Shown here in pieces: positions 27,747 through 37,928 of a stretch of DNA of 64,000 bases (position 1 is the first letter of the stretch; each line of letters opens with the position of its first letter). The notes beneath the pieces are model-generated. The model ran no database searches and was not told the DNA's origin. It saw only the letters and a program-made list of their open reading frames with translations. Made by a program: the position numbers and the translations under genes. The DNA is from Marinobacterium nitratireducens (GTDB lineage Bacteria > Pseudomonadota > Gammaproteobacteria > Pseudomonadales > Balneatricaceae), in the NCBI RefSeq assembly GCF_014645375.1, contig NZ_BMLT01000001.1, positions 554,835 through 618,834 on the forward strand, in the 5' to 3' direction.

Positions 27747-27815
27747 GATGGGTGGCGGTGCGCGTCCAAGGCACGCAGGGCCGGCAAACGCGAAGCGAGC
27801 GCACCGCCACCCATC
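27747..27815. repeat. GATGGGT-end palindromic element, copy 3 (perfect stem)
   Basis: GATGGGTGGCGGTGCGC (27747-27763) and its exact reverse complement (27799-27815) make a 17-bp stem with a 35-base loop. It ends 12 bp before the receptor gene stop codon, whose TAG is itself followed on the minus strand by a GGTGG-type sequence. Confidence 0.7.
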
Positions 27816-27826
27816 CTGCGTCCACC

Positions 27827-28849
27827 CTACTCGGCGATCAGGTGCTCGGGGATATCGATACCCGCTTCACGGTAGTAGCGTGCCGCGCCGGGGTGCAGGG
27901 GCACCGGCAGACCGGCGATGGCCTTGTCGAGCGCCATCGCCTCGGTGGCCTTGTGAATGCCGTTGAGGAACGCCAGGTTCTCGTACACCGTTTTGGTCAG
28001 CTGATAGACGTCCTCTTCGGAGACATCGTCACGCACGGCGAGGAAGTTCGGCTGCGCCATGGTCTGCACCTCCTCCGTCTGACCGGGATAGGTGTCGGCG
28101 GGAATGGTAAAGCGCGTCCAGAGCTTGTAGCGGCCGTTGGCTTTCTCCATCTCCTCGTCGGTAAAGCCGAGTATGCGGATATCGCTGCCGAGCGCCGCGA
28201 AGGCCCGGGTAATGGCGGAGGTCGGCACGCCCGAGGGGATATTCATGCCGTCGACGGTACCGTTCTGCATGGCGTCGGCAGAGGGACCGTAGCCCATGTA
28301 GGCCATGTCGAATTTCCCGGTATCGAGGCCCAGATTGTTCATTATGGTCAGACCCGACCCTTCGGTGCCGGAGTTCTTGGGTCCGATCGAGAATTTTTTC
28401 CCGTACAGGTTGGACAGATCCATGATGGTGCCGTTCTTGGCGTACTCGCTGCGCACCACGAACTGCTCCACGTTCTGCCACAGCATGGTGACCGACCGCA
28501 GCTGCTTCTGCGGCCCGGAGTTCGCCAGCGCACCCTCGCCTTCCCAGGCCCAGGCGCCGTAAAGCCCCTGCAGAATCGCGAACTGTGCCTCGTTCTCACG
28601 CAGCAGCTTGATGTTTTCGCCGGAGCCGGCCGAGTTGATCGCCGACATCGCCATGCCCTGGGTCGGCTCGAGCTTGACCTTCGCCAGCGTCGCCAGCGCC
28701 ACGCCGACCGGGTAGTAGGTGCCGCCGGTCGAGGCCGTCGCCAGAATGTAACTGCGATTCTCCGCCGCCTGCCCCAGCGTCGCCATAGCACTCAGGGCAC
28801 CGGCGCTCAGCACCAGGGACATGCCTTTGAGAAAGGTGCGTTTTTTCAT
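27827..28849 (-). CDS. TAXI-family TRAP transporter solute-binding protein
   Basis: A 340-residue periplasmic receptor. The signal peptide (about 1-27) starts MKKRTFLKG; the mature protein begins ENRSYILATASTGGTYYPVG, the ligand-pocket segment of TAXI receptors, and continues with SAGSGENIKLLRENEAQFAI and GPKNSGTEGSGLTIM. It should bind a small organic acid and deliver it to the fused permease encoded next. The start at 28849 is preferred because AGGT lies at proper distance; an ATG six bases earlier is possible. Its stop codon lies at the edge of a palindromic repeat. Confidence 0.93.
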   Translation of the reverse strand: MKKRTFLKGMSLVLSAGALSAMATLGQAAENRSYILATASTGGTYYPVGVALATLAKVKLEPTQGMAMSAINSAGSGENIKLLRENEAQFAILQGLYGAWAWEGEGALANSGPQKQLRSVTMLWQNVEQFVVRSEYAKNGTIMDLSNLYGKKFSIGPKNSGTEGSGLTIMNNLGLDTGKFDMAYMGYGPSADAMQNGTVDGMNIPSGVPTSAITRAFAALGSDIRILGFTDEEMEKANGRYKLWTRFTIPADTYPGQTEEVQTMAQPNFLAVRDDVSEEDVYQLTKTVYENLAFLNGIHKATEAMALDKAIAGLPVPLHPGAARYYREAGIDIPEHLIAE

Positions 28850-28983
28850 GCTCATACCTGCTTGTTGCTGTTGTATTGGTAGGTCGTCATGACCTTCGGC
28901 AAGCGCGACGCCATCGCGCCAATGCTGCACTTAGTCCTTGTTTTGTATAGTGTATTTTTGGCAGATATGCGAAAAATCAGAGG

Positions 28984-29024
28984 CGTCGGCGGTCGATTGC
29001 CGACGTTTTCCCCGGATATCGGGG
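28984..29024. terminator. Two hairpins downstream of the M16C protease gene
   Basis: CGTCGGC/GCCGACG (28984-28990 and 28999-29005) and CCCCG/CGGGG (29010-29014 and 29020-29024, extended by flanking A/T pairs) lie between the protease stop and the TRAP receptor gene. They are probable 3' end structures; the T-tracts are weak. Confidence 0.4.
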
Positions 29025-29101
29025 AGAAAGGAGTACCGGGCCGCGGACAACATCCGCGACCCGGTCGAGCAGGCAGTCAGGCCGTTGACCGGCCAACGGC
29101 C

Positions 29102-32020
29102 TCAGATGGCGATGTTTTCGAAGCCCTCGCCCAGCGCCTGCGCACGGGTCGGATTGGTGACCACGGCTATGCTGGCGTTGTCGCCCAGCAGATAACGCTC
29201 GGCAACCCGGCGCAAGTCGTCGACACCGACTTCGAGGATGCGCTGACGGAACGCCCGGCGCTGCTCCGGGGTACGGCCGAACAGGGTGCTGTGATAGGCC
29301 TGCTTGGCCTCGCCCGCCGGCGAGCCGGGGCGGTCGATCGAGCTGACGACACCCAGAATCGCCTCTTCGAGCTTCTGCGGATCCTGATCGCTGTCCAGCA
29401 GCCAGCGAATCGAGGCATCAAAGTCATCGAGGGTTTCCGCCAGTCGCGGATCGCGGTACGAGAAAAAGCGGAATACCGCATCGCCCGAGTCCTGACCCGC
29501 GCCGGAACCGTAGGCACCGCCTTTTTCGCGAATCGCCCGGTGCAGGTAGCCGTTGCGCAGATAATCACCCAACACCGTCAGCGCGGCGGCGTCCGGATGA
29601 TCCACCGGCACCGTCGGGTAAGCCTTGGCGCAGAAGTTGACCTGGGTACTGGTGGTCCAGGCCTGGCGCACCGATTCGCGAACCGAATCCAGCGAGAAAG
29701 GCGCAAACTCCGGCGCCACCGCTTCCTGCTGCCAGCGCGCGAAGACCGCCTGCTGCATCGCCTCGCGATGCTCCGCCTCGCCCACCAGCAGAAAACGGCG
29801 CGGTGCGCGCAGGAATTTCTGTTTCATGCCGTCCAGACGCGCGGCGAGATCCGCCAGTGCCGGCTCCTCCTTCAGCGCCGCGTCGAGACGCTTGACGAAA
29901 CGGATGCTCTCGAGGCCCCGGGACTCGTGCGCCAGCTGCGCAGACGGGCTCATGCGCGCGGTGGCGGCGGTCATTGCCAGGGCGTGCCCCTGCCCGGTAA
30001 TGCTCTGCTCCTTGCGGGTGCGCTGCTGTGCAACGATTTCGCGCAGACGCTTGAGCTCATCGAAGCGCGCCCGATGCAGGGTTTCGTGCATCAGCTCTGC
30101 CAGTTCGTCCTGCTTCGCCGCCAGTGCCTTGCCGGACAGTACCAGGAATCCGCTGACCTGCTGCTCGTCGCTGATGGAACCCCGTACCTCCGTATAGGCC
30201 GTCAGGCTGCCGCATACCTGCGACTGATACTGCTGGTTCTGCTGATAGCTGCGCTCGCCACAGCCAAGTTCGGTCAGGCAGTGGCTGAACAACGGCAGCA
30301 GACGCCGCTCCTCGGCATCCAGTGCCGGCAGGTCGACCACCACCTGCTGATACACCAGACCGTTGGTACCCTGTTCGTAGCAATCCAGGCGCAGCGGTGA
30401 CTCGACACTCGACTGTGCCTCGGGAATCTTCATCTGCGACGGTACGTCCTCGATACCGACCTTGGGCAGAATGCTCTCGTCGTCCTGTTGCATCTGGCGC
30501 GCCTCGAGCGCACTGCTCTGCTCGATCAGCTGCAGCTTTTCGCTGTCGCTAAGGCGCTGGCGCAGCGCTTCGAGATGTGCGGCTTCGGCTTTCTCGGCAC
30601 GGGCGCTCAGCTCGTTGTCCGGTCGCAGGGTGAGCCTGACCCGATGCGCGTTGTCGAGCAGCATTTCACGAACCAGCGACTGGATGAAGTCGGGGCGGCG
30701 AATATCTTCGCGCAGTTTCTCCAGCACAGGGTCGAGATTCAGTACCGCTATGGGATCGCCGCGATGCACCGCCGCCGAGATCGACGACATGATCAGATTG
30801 AGCCCGTAGGGATAGCCGTCGCCGCTGATTTCGCGCTGCGACAGCTCCAGCTGATGCAGCTGCGCCTCGACCATTTCCTGTGGCACGCCGTTCTGCGCGA
30901 CCTCTTCGAGTGTCTCGAGCACCAGCTTCTCGAACGCCGCCGCATGCTCGGGGTCGCTGCCTTCCAGACCGCACATGAAGCTCATTTCACGATTGGAATC
31001 CTCCAGCCCGCAGAGCGGCGACGGCGCGCTGCCAAGATCGCTCGATTCCAGCGCGTGGCGCAGCGGCGAGGCGCTGTTGTCCAGCAGCACCCGCGACAGC
31101 AGGTGCGCCTTGAGCTGCGCTTCCAGATCGATCGACTGACCCAGCAGCCAGCCCAGGACATGGTGCGTCTTGCCGTCGAGGGTTTCCTCGTCGAGGGCAT
31201 AGGCCTCCTCGATGCGGATAGGCGCGTGCATGCGCTTCTCGTCCGTAACCTCGATACGTTCGTCGAGCAACTCGAAGCGCTTGAGCGCCTGCTCATTGAA
31301 ACGCTCCTGCAGCTCGGCCGCCGGAATGTCGCCGAAAGTCATGAACACCGCATTGCTGGGGTGATAGTGACTGCGGTAGAACTCCAGCAGCTGATCGTAC
31401 GAGAGGTCGGTGATGCAGGCCGGATCCCCGCCACTGTTGTAGTGGTAGGTAGTGGTCGGAAACAGGTACTTGCCCAGAGTCTGGTAGAGCGTCGACACCG
31501 CCGAGCTCATGGCACCTTTCATTTCGTTGAGCACCACGCCCTTATAGACCAGCGGCGACTCGGAATTGCCGCTCTCGCTGAACTCGAGCCGGTGCCCTTC
31601 CTGGGCGAAGTCCAGCGGGTCCAGTCGCGAAAAGAAGGTTGCGTCGAGATAGACGTCCAGCAGATTGAAGAAGTCCTTGCGGTTCTGGCTGGCAAAGGGA
31701 TAAGCGGTCCAGTCCGAGCTGGTAAAGGCGTTCATGAAGGTATTGAGCGAACGCCGGGTCATCATGAAAAACGGATCGCGCACCGGGTAGCGTTCGCTGC
31801 CGCACAGCGCCGTGTGCTCGAGAATGTGGGCAACGCCGGTGGAGTCCATCGGCACCGTGCGGAAAGCGACGAGGAAAACGTTCTCCTCGATGTCGGCGCC
31901 GATATGGTAGTGGCGGGCGCCGGTCGCAACGTGCTCGAACTCGGCCACCTCGACATTCAGAGACGCGATGGTTTCACTGCGAAGAAAACGAAAACTGGAG
32001 TGACAGTGCTGTGTCTGCAT
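29102..32020 (-). CDS. M16C insulinase-family peptidase, PreP-like
   Basis: A 972-residue inverted-zinc metallopeptidase similar in length to mitochondrial presequence protease PreP. The zinc motif HILEH (His65, Glu68, His69) is followed by the third ligand, probably Glu141 in FAQEG. Typical M16C segments are RSLNTFMNAFTSSDWTAYPF and VVLNEMKGAMSS. The C-terminal half contains the inactive M16-like domains and GSGAGQDSGDAVFRFFSYRDPR. No signal peptide is visible, so it is likely cytoplasmic and degrades peptides. It is a stand-alone gene, divergent from the phasin gene. Confidence 0.92.
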   Translation of the reverse strand: MQTQHCHSSFRFLRSETIASLNVEVAEFEHVATGARHYHIGADIEENVFLVAFRTVPMDSTGVAHILEHTALCGSERYPVRDPFFMMTRRSLNTFMNAFTSSDWTAYPFASQNRKDFFNLLDVYLDATFFSRLDPLDFAQEGHRLEFSESGNSESPLVYKGVVLNEMKGAMSSAVSTLYQTLGKYLFPTTTYHYNSGGDPACITDLSYDQLLEFYRSHYHPSNAVFMTFGDIPAAELQERFNEQALKRFELLDERIEVTDEKRMHAPIRIEEAYALDEETLDGKTHHVLGWLLGQSIDLEAQLKAHLLSRVLLDNSASPLRHALESSDLGSAPSPLCGLEDSNREMSFMCGLEGSDPEHAAAFEKLVLETLEEVAQNGVPQEMVEAQLHQLELSQREISGDGYPYGLNLIMSSISAAVHRGDPIAVLNLDPVLEKLREDIRRPDFIQSLVREMLLDNAHRVRLTLRPDNELSARAEKAEAAHLEALRQRLSDSEKLQLIEQSSALEARQMQQDDESILPKVGIEDVPSQMKIPEAQSSVESPLRLDCYEQGTNGLVYQQVVVDLPALDAEERRLLPLFSHCLTELGCGERSYQQNQQYQSQVCGSLTAYTEVRGSISDEQQVSGFLVLSGKALAAKQDELAELMHETLHRARFDELKRLREIVAQQRTRKEQSITGQGHALAMTAATARMSPSAQLAHESRGLESIRFVKRLDAALKEEPALADLAARLDGMKQKFLRAPRRFLLVGEAEHREAMQQAVFARWQQEAVAPEFAPFSLDSVRESVRQAWTTSTQVNFCAKAYPTVPVDHPDAAALTVLGDYLRNGYLHRAIREKGGAYGSGAGQDSGDAVFRFFSYRDPRLAETLDDFDASIRWLLDSDQDPQKLEEAILGVVSSIDRPGSPAGEAKQAYHSTLFGRTPEQRRAFRQRILEVGVDDLRRVAERYLLGDNASIAVVTNPTRAQALGEGFENIAI

Positions 32021-32410
32021 TTAGTCCGGTATGCCTCAAGCTGTCCAGGGCCGCCCTGGCGACCTGCGTTGTGATGAACCCTCATTCTATCGAGTTGGCG
32101 GGCGGTTTCAAAAAACTGTTGCACAACGGCGCTATCCTGCTCCGCAGCGGTACGGGCAACGTGCTGACGCACAATCAGCACGCCACCTTATCGCAACTGC
32201 GTTATAATGAAGCACCATAGAGCTGCAACCGCCGCATGATCCTTCGGAAGATGCTGTTTTGATTAGAAATGCAGCCAAACTATTTATTTTGTGCACCGCA
32301 CCATTTTTGGCTTGACAGTGTCCAGACCCGGGACTATATTGAGTCTAAATGCTGCAGCGCACAACAAACTGATTTTACTGCCGCAACAACCACTCTGAGG
32401 TAAATTGAAC
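32021..32410. other. Divergent intergenic region between the M16C protease and phasin genes
   Basis: No gene is seen. It holds a hairpin, GTGCTGA/TCAGCAC, at 32161-32181, an isolated TATAAT at 32203-32208 that might be a weak promoter, and the strong phasin promoter at 32312-32340. Base composition becomes AT-rich after 32250. Confidence 0.5.
32312..32340 (+). promoter_or_regulatory. Strong sigma-70 type promoter for the phasin gene
   Basis: A perfect -35 hexamer TTGACA (32312-32317) and -10 TATATT (32335-32340) are separated by 17 bases. The predicted leader is about 65 nt. This is the closest match to consensus seen in the window and suggests abundant expression of the phasin. Confidence 0.8.
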
Positions 32411-32866
32411 ATGTACGAAGATATGATCAAGAACGTAAAAGACAAAATGCAGCCGGTCGTCGAGATCACCGAAGTCAACAAGAAGGCCGCTGAAAAGCTG
32501 ATCGCTCTGCAGTCTTCCGCTCTCACCGACCTGTTCAACGCCGGTCTCGGCCAGGTCAAGGCTCTGAGCGAAGTTCGCGAGCCGAAGGCTGCTGTTGAGC
32601 TGCACGTCAAGTTCTACAAAGAAGTCGAAGCCAAGATCACCGACGTCGTCGAGCAGGAAGTTTCCACCCTGACCGAAGCCCGCGACCAGCTGACCGAGAT
32701 CTTCGAGAAGAGCGTTGCAGACATCGCTGAACTGCCGAACACCTACTTCCCGGATTTCAGCAAGTTTGTACCGACCTTCTTCGAATCCGAGAAGGCTGAA
32801 GCCAAAAAAGCACCGGTCAAGGCTGCTCCGCGCAAGGCCGCAGCTCCGGCAACCGACGCCGCGTAA
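32411..32866 (+). CDS. Phasin-family protein
   Basis: A 151-residue, Lys/Glu-rich amphipathic helical protein of the phasin type, which coats polyhydroxyalkanoate granules. The helical core (about 5-120) has segments such as LTDLFNAGLGQVKALSE and EQEVSTLTEARDQLTEIFEKS; the C terminus is an Ala/Lys/Pro-rich tail (KKAPVKAAPRKAAAPATDAA). GAGG lies 10 bases before the ATG and only 4 before an in-frame TTG at 32405, so the ATG is preferred but not certain. A consensus promoter and an intrinsic terminator make it a single-gene unit. No phaC or phaA gene is in view. Confidence 0.85.
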   Translation: MYEDMIKNVKDKMQPVVEITEVNKKAAEKLIALQSSALTDLFNAGLGQVKALSEVREPKAAVELHVKFYKEVEAKITDVVEQEVSTLTEARDQLTEIFEKSVADIAELPNTYFPDFSKFVPTFFESEKAEAKKAPVKAAPRKAAAPATDAA

Positions 32867-32929
32867 CGATGCTCTCTGGGGGCTCCCTTGCCCCCAACCA
32901 CTCAGGTCCGGTCTATCCGGATCTTTTTC

Positions 32930-32962
32930 AGGCTGCCTCCCGGCAGCCTTTTTTTGTTTTTG
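32930..32962 (+). terminator. Intrinsic terminator of the phasin gene
   Basis: AGGCTGCC (32930-32937) pairs with GGCAGCCT (32942-32949) around TCCC, followed by a run of seven T from 32949 and further T residues. This is a textbook rho-independent terminator and also lies just beyond the 3' end of the convergent hydroxylase gene. Confidence 0.9.
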
Positions 32963-32963
32963 C

Positions 32964-34193
32964 CTATTCGCGGCGAGGCGCCGCTCCTACGGCCAGACGC
33001 GGCAAGTTGCCGTCGAGCCCCATCGCCAGCCGTATGACCTTGCGCTTGATGGGCCCCGCATGCTCCGCCAGTCCAAGGCCGACGTTGCGCAGCAGCCGCA
33101 GCGGCAGGCTGTCGTTGCTGAACACCCGGTAGAAGCTGTCCATCACCTGCATCATCAGCAGATTGTGATTGCGCCGGGCCTGTTCGTAACGATGCAGCAC
33201 CTGCCGCTCGTCAATGCGCTCCCCGGCGGCCTGAGCATCCAGCAGCGTTTCGGCCAGCGCCGCGGCGTCCAGCAGTCCGATATTCACGCCCTGCCCGGCC
33301 AGCGGGTGAATCATGTGCGCGGCATCCCCCACCAGCGCGACACCGTCGGTGACATACTGCAGCGCGTGCTGGCGTCGCAGCGGGAAGAACCCCCGTGCCA
33401 CCAGACGCTCGATGCGGCCGAGGCACTGCGGGAAGGCAGCGTGCAGTTCGTCGAGAAACGCCGTCTCGTCGAGCGCCATCAGGCGTTTGACCTGGTCGGG
33501 ACGGGCGTACCAGACCAGCGAGGCATGATTGCCTCCCAGCGGCAGAAAGGCCAGCGGGCCCGTCGGCGTGAACTGCTGCCAGGTGATGTCCTGCTGCCCG
33601 TAGGCGGTCTCGACCGACGCCACCAGCGCGTGCTGATCGTAGTCCCACTGGTGCACGCCGATACCGGCCGCCTCGCGCACCCGCGACTGCCCGCCATCCG
33701 CCGCCACCAGCAGGCGCGCGACGATCTCGCGGCCATCCGCCAGGCGCACCAGGCTGCTGCCGGGGGCGTACTCGATCAGTTCGGTCTGCGACGGACAGAT
33801 CAGGTCGACGTTGTCGAATGCCTTGAGGCGCTCGATCAGCGCCAGCTGGATGATGCGGTTTTCGACGATATGGCCCAGCGCCTCACAGCCGATTTCCTCG
33901 GCGCGAAATTCCGTAGCCGCGCGTTCGTCATCGGCTTCCCAGACCTTCATGCGCTGGTATGGGCAGAGGCGCCGGCTGCGAATGCCGTCCCAGGCGCCCA
34001 CCGCCTGAAGGATATTGCGGGACGCGGCACTCAGCGCCGAGACGCGCAGATCGTAGGGCTGTCCGGTGTCGAACGGCGGCGGAAAATCCCGCTCCAGAAC
34101 CGCCACCGACAGCTCACTGTTGCCCAGCGCACAGGCTAGGGTGGCGCCAACCATACCGCCACCGACGATCAGGATGTCATAGCGTGATTTCAT
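32964..34193 (-). CDS. ubiF: UbiF-like FAD-dependent ubiquinone biosynthesis hydroxylase
   Basis: A 409-residue flavin monooxygenase of the UbiH/UbiF/COQ6 family that hydroxylates the ubiquinone ring. GGGMVG near the N terminus binds the ADP part of FAD; RVSALSAASRNIL, the middle LVAADGGQSRVREAAGIGVHQWDY region, and ALVGDAAHMIHPLAGQGVN are family motifs. WQQFTPTGPLAFLPL and the SAASxxxLxxxGxWD pattern resemble UbiF more than UbiH or UbiI. The last residues, GAAPRRE, and the approach to the stop codon are encoded by a REP-like palindrome, so the original 3' end may have been altered. It is followed on the minus strand by nothing before the phasin terminator. Confidence 0.85.
   Translation of the reverse strand: MKSRYDILIVGGGMVGATLACALGNSELSVAVLERDFPPPFDTGQPYDLRVSALSAASRNILQAVGAWDGIRSRRLCPYQRMKVWEADDERAATEFRAEEIGCEALGHIVENRIIQLALIERLKAFDNVDLICPSQTELIEYAPGSSLVRLADGREIVARLLVAADGGQSRVREAAGIGVHQWDYDQHALVASVETAYGQQDITWQQFTPTGPLAFLPLGGNHASLVWYARPDQVKRLMALDETAFLDELHAAFPQCLGRIERLVARGFFPLRRQHALQYVTDGVALVGDAAHMIHPLAGQGVNIGLLDAAALAETLLDAQAAGERIDERQVLHRYEQARRNHNLLMMQVMDSFYRVFSNDSLPLRLLRNVGLGLAEHAGPIKRKVIRLAMGLDGNLPRLAVGAAPRRE
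32967..32990. repeat. REP-like palindrome inside the 3' end of ubiF
   Basis: The plus strand reads TTCGCGGCGAGGCGCCGC then TCCTAC, matching in inverse orientation the copy at 49854-49877. It lies within the last codons of the ubiF-like gene and encodes its C-terminal residues. Confidence 0.65.
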
Positions 34194-34218
34194 TTCGGCT
34201 ATCCGGGTTCCCGGCGAT

Positions 34219-34263
34219 GCCCGCGGAGCGGGCCCGGGTCGAAGCGACGCCCGCAGTGCGGGC
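34219..34263. repeat. Two tandem GCCCGC/GCGGGC hairpins between serS and ubiF
   Basis: GCCCGC-GGA-GCGGGC (34219-34233) and GCCCGC-AGT-GCGGGC (34249-34263) are two equal 15-bp hairpins 30 bp apart. They sit between two genes of the same strand. They could form a transcript-processing or attenuation structure, or be copies of a short palindromic repeat. Confidence 0.6.
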
Positions 34264-34271
34264 GCACGCGA

Positions 34272-35558
<1,287 letters not shown>

Positions 35559-35570
35559 TCACCTTGAATA

Positions 35571-35942
35571 TCAGAACAGGCGGGTAATGGAGATGCCGGC
35601 ATAGAGGGCGGCAATACACAGAATAACGCTCAATAATACATAGATTAGGGCGGACATGACATGCCCCTCCTGCAACATCGCCACCGTCTCCAGCGAGAAG
35701 GTCGAGAAGGTGGTGAAGGCGCCCATGAAGCCCACCATCAGCAGCGGGCGCAGCTCGGGACTCAGGCGGGCTTTTTCCAGTACCAGCACGAACAGCACCC
35801 CCATCATCAGCGAACCGCCGGCATTGCAGGCCAGAGTGCCGAGTGGCAGCCGGTGTTCGGCGTTGTTGAGCACGCCGCTGACCCAGTAGCGCGCCAGGGC
35901 GCCGAGGGCGCCGCCGCAGGCGATGGCAATCAGATGCAGCAT
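35571..35942 (-). CDS. crcB: Fluoride ion channel CrcB/Fluc
   Basis: A 123-residue inner membrane protein with four hydrophobic helices. CGGALGALARYW near the N terminus, GTLACNAGGSLMMG with the pore Asn, and GFMGAFTTFSTFSLE with the phenylalanine 'box' identify the fluoride exporter, which works as a dual-topology dimer. The ATG overlaps the rarA stop as ATGA, so the long upstream frame is not used. Usually a fluoride riboswitch controls such genes; none can exist directly upstream here because the gene is embedded in an operon. Confidence 0.95.
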   Translation of the reverse strand: MLHLIAIACGGALGALARYWVSGVLNNAEHRLPLGTLACNAGGSLMMGVLFVLVLEKARLSPELRPLLMVGFMGAFTTFSTFSLETVAMLQEGHVMSALIYVLLSVILCIAALYAGISITRLF

Positions 35943-37294
35943 CAGGAATCCTTGCTCCCGTAGCGTTTGCGCGGGCTGTTGCTGTCCAGCGTCGCCAGAT
36001 ACTCCAGCTTGTCGGCGATCTTCTGCTCCAGCCCGCGCCGGTTCGGCACATAGTAGCGACGCGCCGCGATCTCTTCGGGCAGGTAGACTTCGCCGGCGGC
36101 ATAGGCGCCGTCTTCGTCGTGGGCATAGCGGTAGTCGTCGCCGTAGCCCATGTCCTTCATCAGCCGGGTCGGCGCGTTGCGCAGATGGGCCGGCACTTCG
36201 TAGCCGGGCTCGCCGGCAACATCGGCGCGACACTGGTTGAACGCCCGGTAAACGGCATTGCTCTTGGGCGCGCTGGCGCAGTAGATCGCGGCCTGGGCAA
36301 TCGCCCGTTCACCCTCCGCCGGCCCCACCCGCTCGAAGGCATCCCAGGCGGACAGCACCACCTGCATCGCCCTCGGGTCGGCGTTGCCGATATCCTCGGA
36401 GGCAATGGCCACCAGACGACGCGCGACATAGAGCGGATCGCAGCCGCCGTCGAGCATACGACAATACCAGTAGAGGGCGCCGTCCGGCGACGAGCCACGC
36501 ACCGACTTGTGAAAGGCCGAAATCATGTCGTAGAAGAGGTCGCCCTGCTTGTCGAAGCGCCGACCGCCGGCGCCCAGCACCTCGGCCATGACCGATTCGT
36601 CGACCACTTCGGCGTCGCCCTCGGGCTGGGCCAGGTCCGAAGCGATCTCCAGCAGGTTGAGCGCCCGCCGGGCATCGCCGTCGGCGGCCGCCGCCAGTTG
36701 TTCCAGCACACCGCCGCCGAAACGCAGCCGGCGAAGGCCAAGACCGCGCTCTTTATCATTCAGCGCACGCTGCAGCAGCCCCTGCAGATCGGCGGATTCG
36801 AGACCGCGCAGCAGATAGACGCGGGCCCGGGACAGCAGCGCGTTGTTGAGTTCGAACGACGGATTCTCGGTGGTCGCGCCGACGAAGATGACCGTGCCAT
36901 CCTCGATGTAGGGCAAAAACGCGTCCTGCTGCGACTTGTTGAAGCGGTGAACCTCGTCGACGAAGAGGATGCTCTTGCGGCCCGACTGAGCCTTGACGGC
37001 GCGGGCTTCGTCAACGGCCGCACGGATATCCTTGACCCCCGACAGCACCGCCGAGAGCGTCAGAAAATGGGCGTCGACCTGGTGCGCCATCAGCCGCGCC
37101 AGCGTGGTCTTGCCAACACCGGGCGGCCCCCAGAGGATCATCGAGTGGGCCAGGCCCTGCTCCAGCGCCAGCCGCAGCGGTTTGCCGCTGCCCAGCAGGT
37201 GCTGCTGACCCGAATACTCGTCCAGACTCTGCGGTCGCATGCGTGCGGCCAGAGGCTGGTATCCGGGGCTGTCATCGGCAAACAGGTCCTGCAT
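35942..37294 (-). CDS. rarA: Replication-associated recombination protein A (MgsA/RarA AAA+ ATPase)
   Basis: A 450-residue AAA+ ATPase of the RarA/Mgs1/WRNIP1 family that acts at stalled replication forks. Walker A is [12 protein letters not shown], Walker [12 protein letters not shown], sensor 1 [12 protein letters not shown], and the arginine finger follows in [11 protein letters not shown]. The C-terminal tetramerisation region contains [11 protein letters not shown]-type sequence ([15 protein letters not shown]). The start overlaps the lolA stop codon, and its stop overlaps crcB, so all three are translationally coupled. The pair lolA-rarA is conserved in gammaproteobacteria. Confidence 0.97.
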   Translation of the reverse strand: MQDLFADDSPGYQPLAARMRPQSLDEYSGQQHLLGSGKPLRLALEQGLAHSMILWGPPGVGKTTLARLMAHQVDAHFLTLSAVLSGVKDIRAAVDEARAVKAQSGRKSILFVDEVHRFNKSQQDAFLPYIEDGTVIFVGATTENPSFELNNALLSRARVYLLRGLESADLQGLLQRALNDKERGLGLRRLRFGGGVLEQLAAAADGDARRALNLLEIASDLAQPEGDAEVVDESVMAEVLGAGGRRFDKQGDLFYDMISAFHKSVRGSSPDGALYWYCRMLDGGCDPLYVARRLVAIASEDIGNADPRAMQVVLSAWDAFERVGPAEGERAIAQAAIYCASAPKSNAVYRAFNQCRADVAGEPGYEVPAHLRNAPTRLMKDMGYGDDYRYAHDEDGAYAAGEVYLPEEIAARRYYVPNRRGLEQKIADKLEYLATLDSNSPRKRYGSKDS

Positions 37295-37926
37295 CAGACA
37301 CCCGGGTCTATGATCAGGTCGACATCTTCCGGCACCTCGAAGCGGAAACGCTCCATCGGCAACTCCGGATTCTGCCGCTGATTAAAAAAGCGGATGGTGG
37401 TGCGCTGCCCCAGCGAGTCCTGCAGCATCAGCTCCGACACCTGCTGCTGCTGGAAGAACAGCCGGATTCGGGTGAAGGCACTCTGCTCGCTTTTGGGCAG
37501 CAGCTCGTACAGGGCCTCGGAGTCGCTTTCATGCACCAGGCTGATGTCGAAGTCGTCGTCCAGCCGGTCGATCTGGCCATTGAGAATCAGCGCCGGCGCA
37601 CTGTTGTTGTTGCGGTCGAACGGCTTGCGCGTCACCTGCAAGAGGTCCGGGTCGTAGATCCAGAGATAGGTCCCGTCGTTGACGATAACCTGCGGGAAGG
37701 GCTCCTCGCTGGTCCAGCGGAACAGGCTCGGCTTGCGCAGCTCCAGGGTGCCGCGGGTGGCCTCTGTACGCTGGCCGTCGCTGACGGAATACTGCTCGAA
37801 ATCGGCGCTGAAGGTTCGATAGCCCTGCAGCAGCCGCTGCAGACCGTCGGCCGCATCGGTGGCCTGGGAGAGCGTCGAGAGCAGGCAGGCGCACCCCAGT
37901 GCAAGGGCTTTTACTAGCTGTTTCAT
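37294..37926 (-). CDS. lolA: Outer-membrane lipoprotein carrier protein LolA
   Basis: A 210-residue periplasmic chaperone that ferries lipoproteins from the LolCDE complex to LolB. The signal peptide ends near SQA-TDA; the mature protein shows the family segments [23 protein letters not shown] (shown in part: [10 protein letters not shown]), [21 protein letters not shown]-type region ([12 protein letters not shown]), and [12 protein letters not shown]. Its ATG is 2 bp from the ftsK stop, and its stop overlaps the rarA ATG, placing it in a tightly coupled operon. Confidence 0.96.
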   Translation of the reverse strand: MKQLVKALALGCACLLSTLSQATDAADGLQRLLQGYRTFSADFEQYSVSDGQRTEATRGTLELRKPSLFRWTSEEPFPQVIVNDGTYLWIYDPDLLQVTRKPFDRNNNSAPALILNGQIDRLDDDFDISLVHESDSEALYELLPKSEQSAFTRIRLFFQQQQVSELMLQDSLGQRTTIRFFNQRQNPELPMERFRFEVPEDVDLIIDPGV

Positions 37927-37928
37927 AT

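Noticed and set aside
35943-36100. Fluoride riboswitch before crcB
   Set aside because: The upstream DNA is the coding end of rarA, with overlapping start and stop codons.
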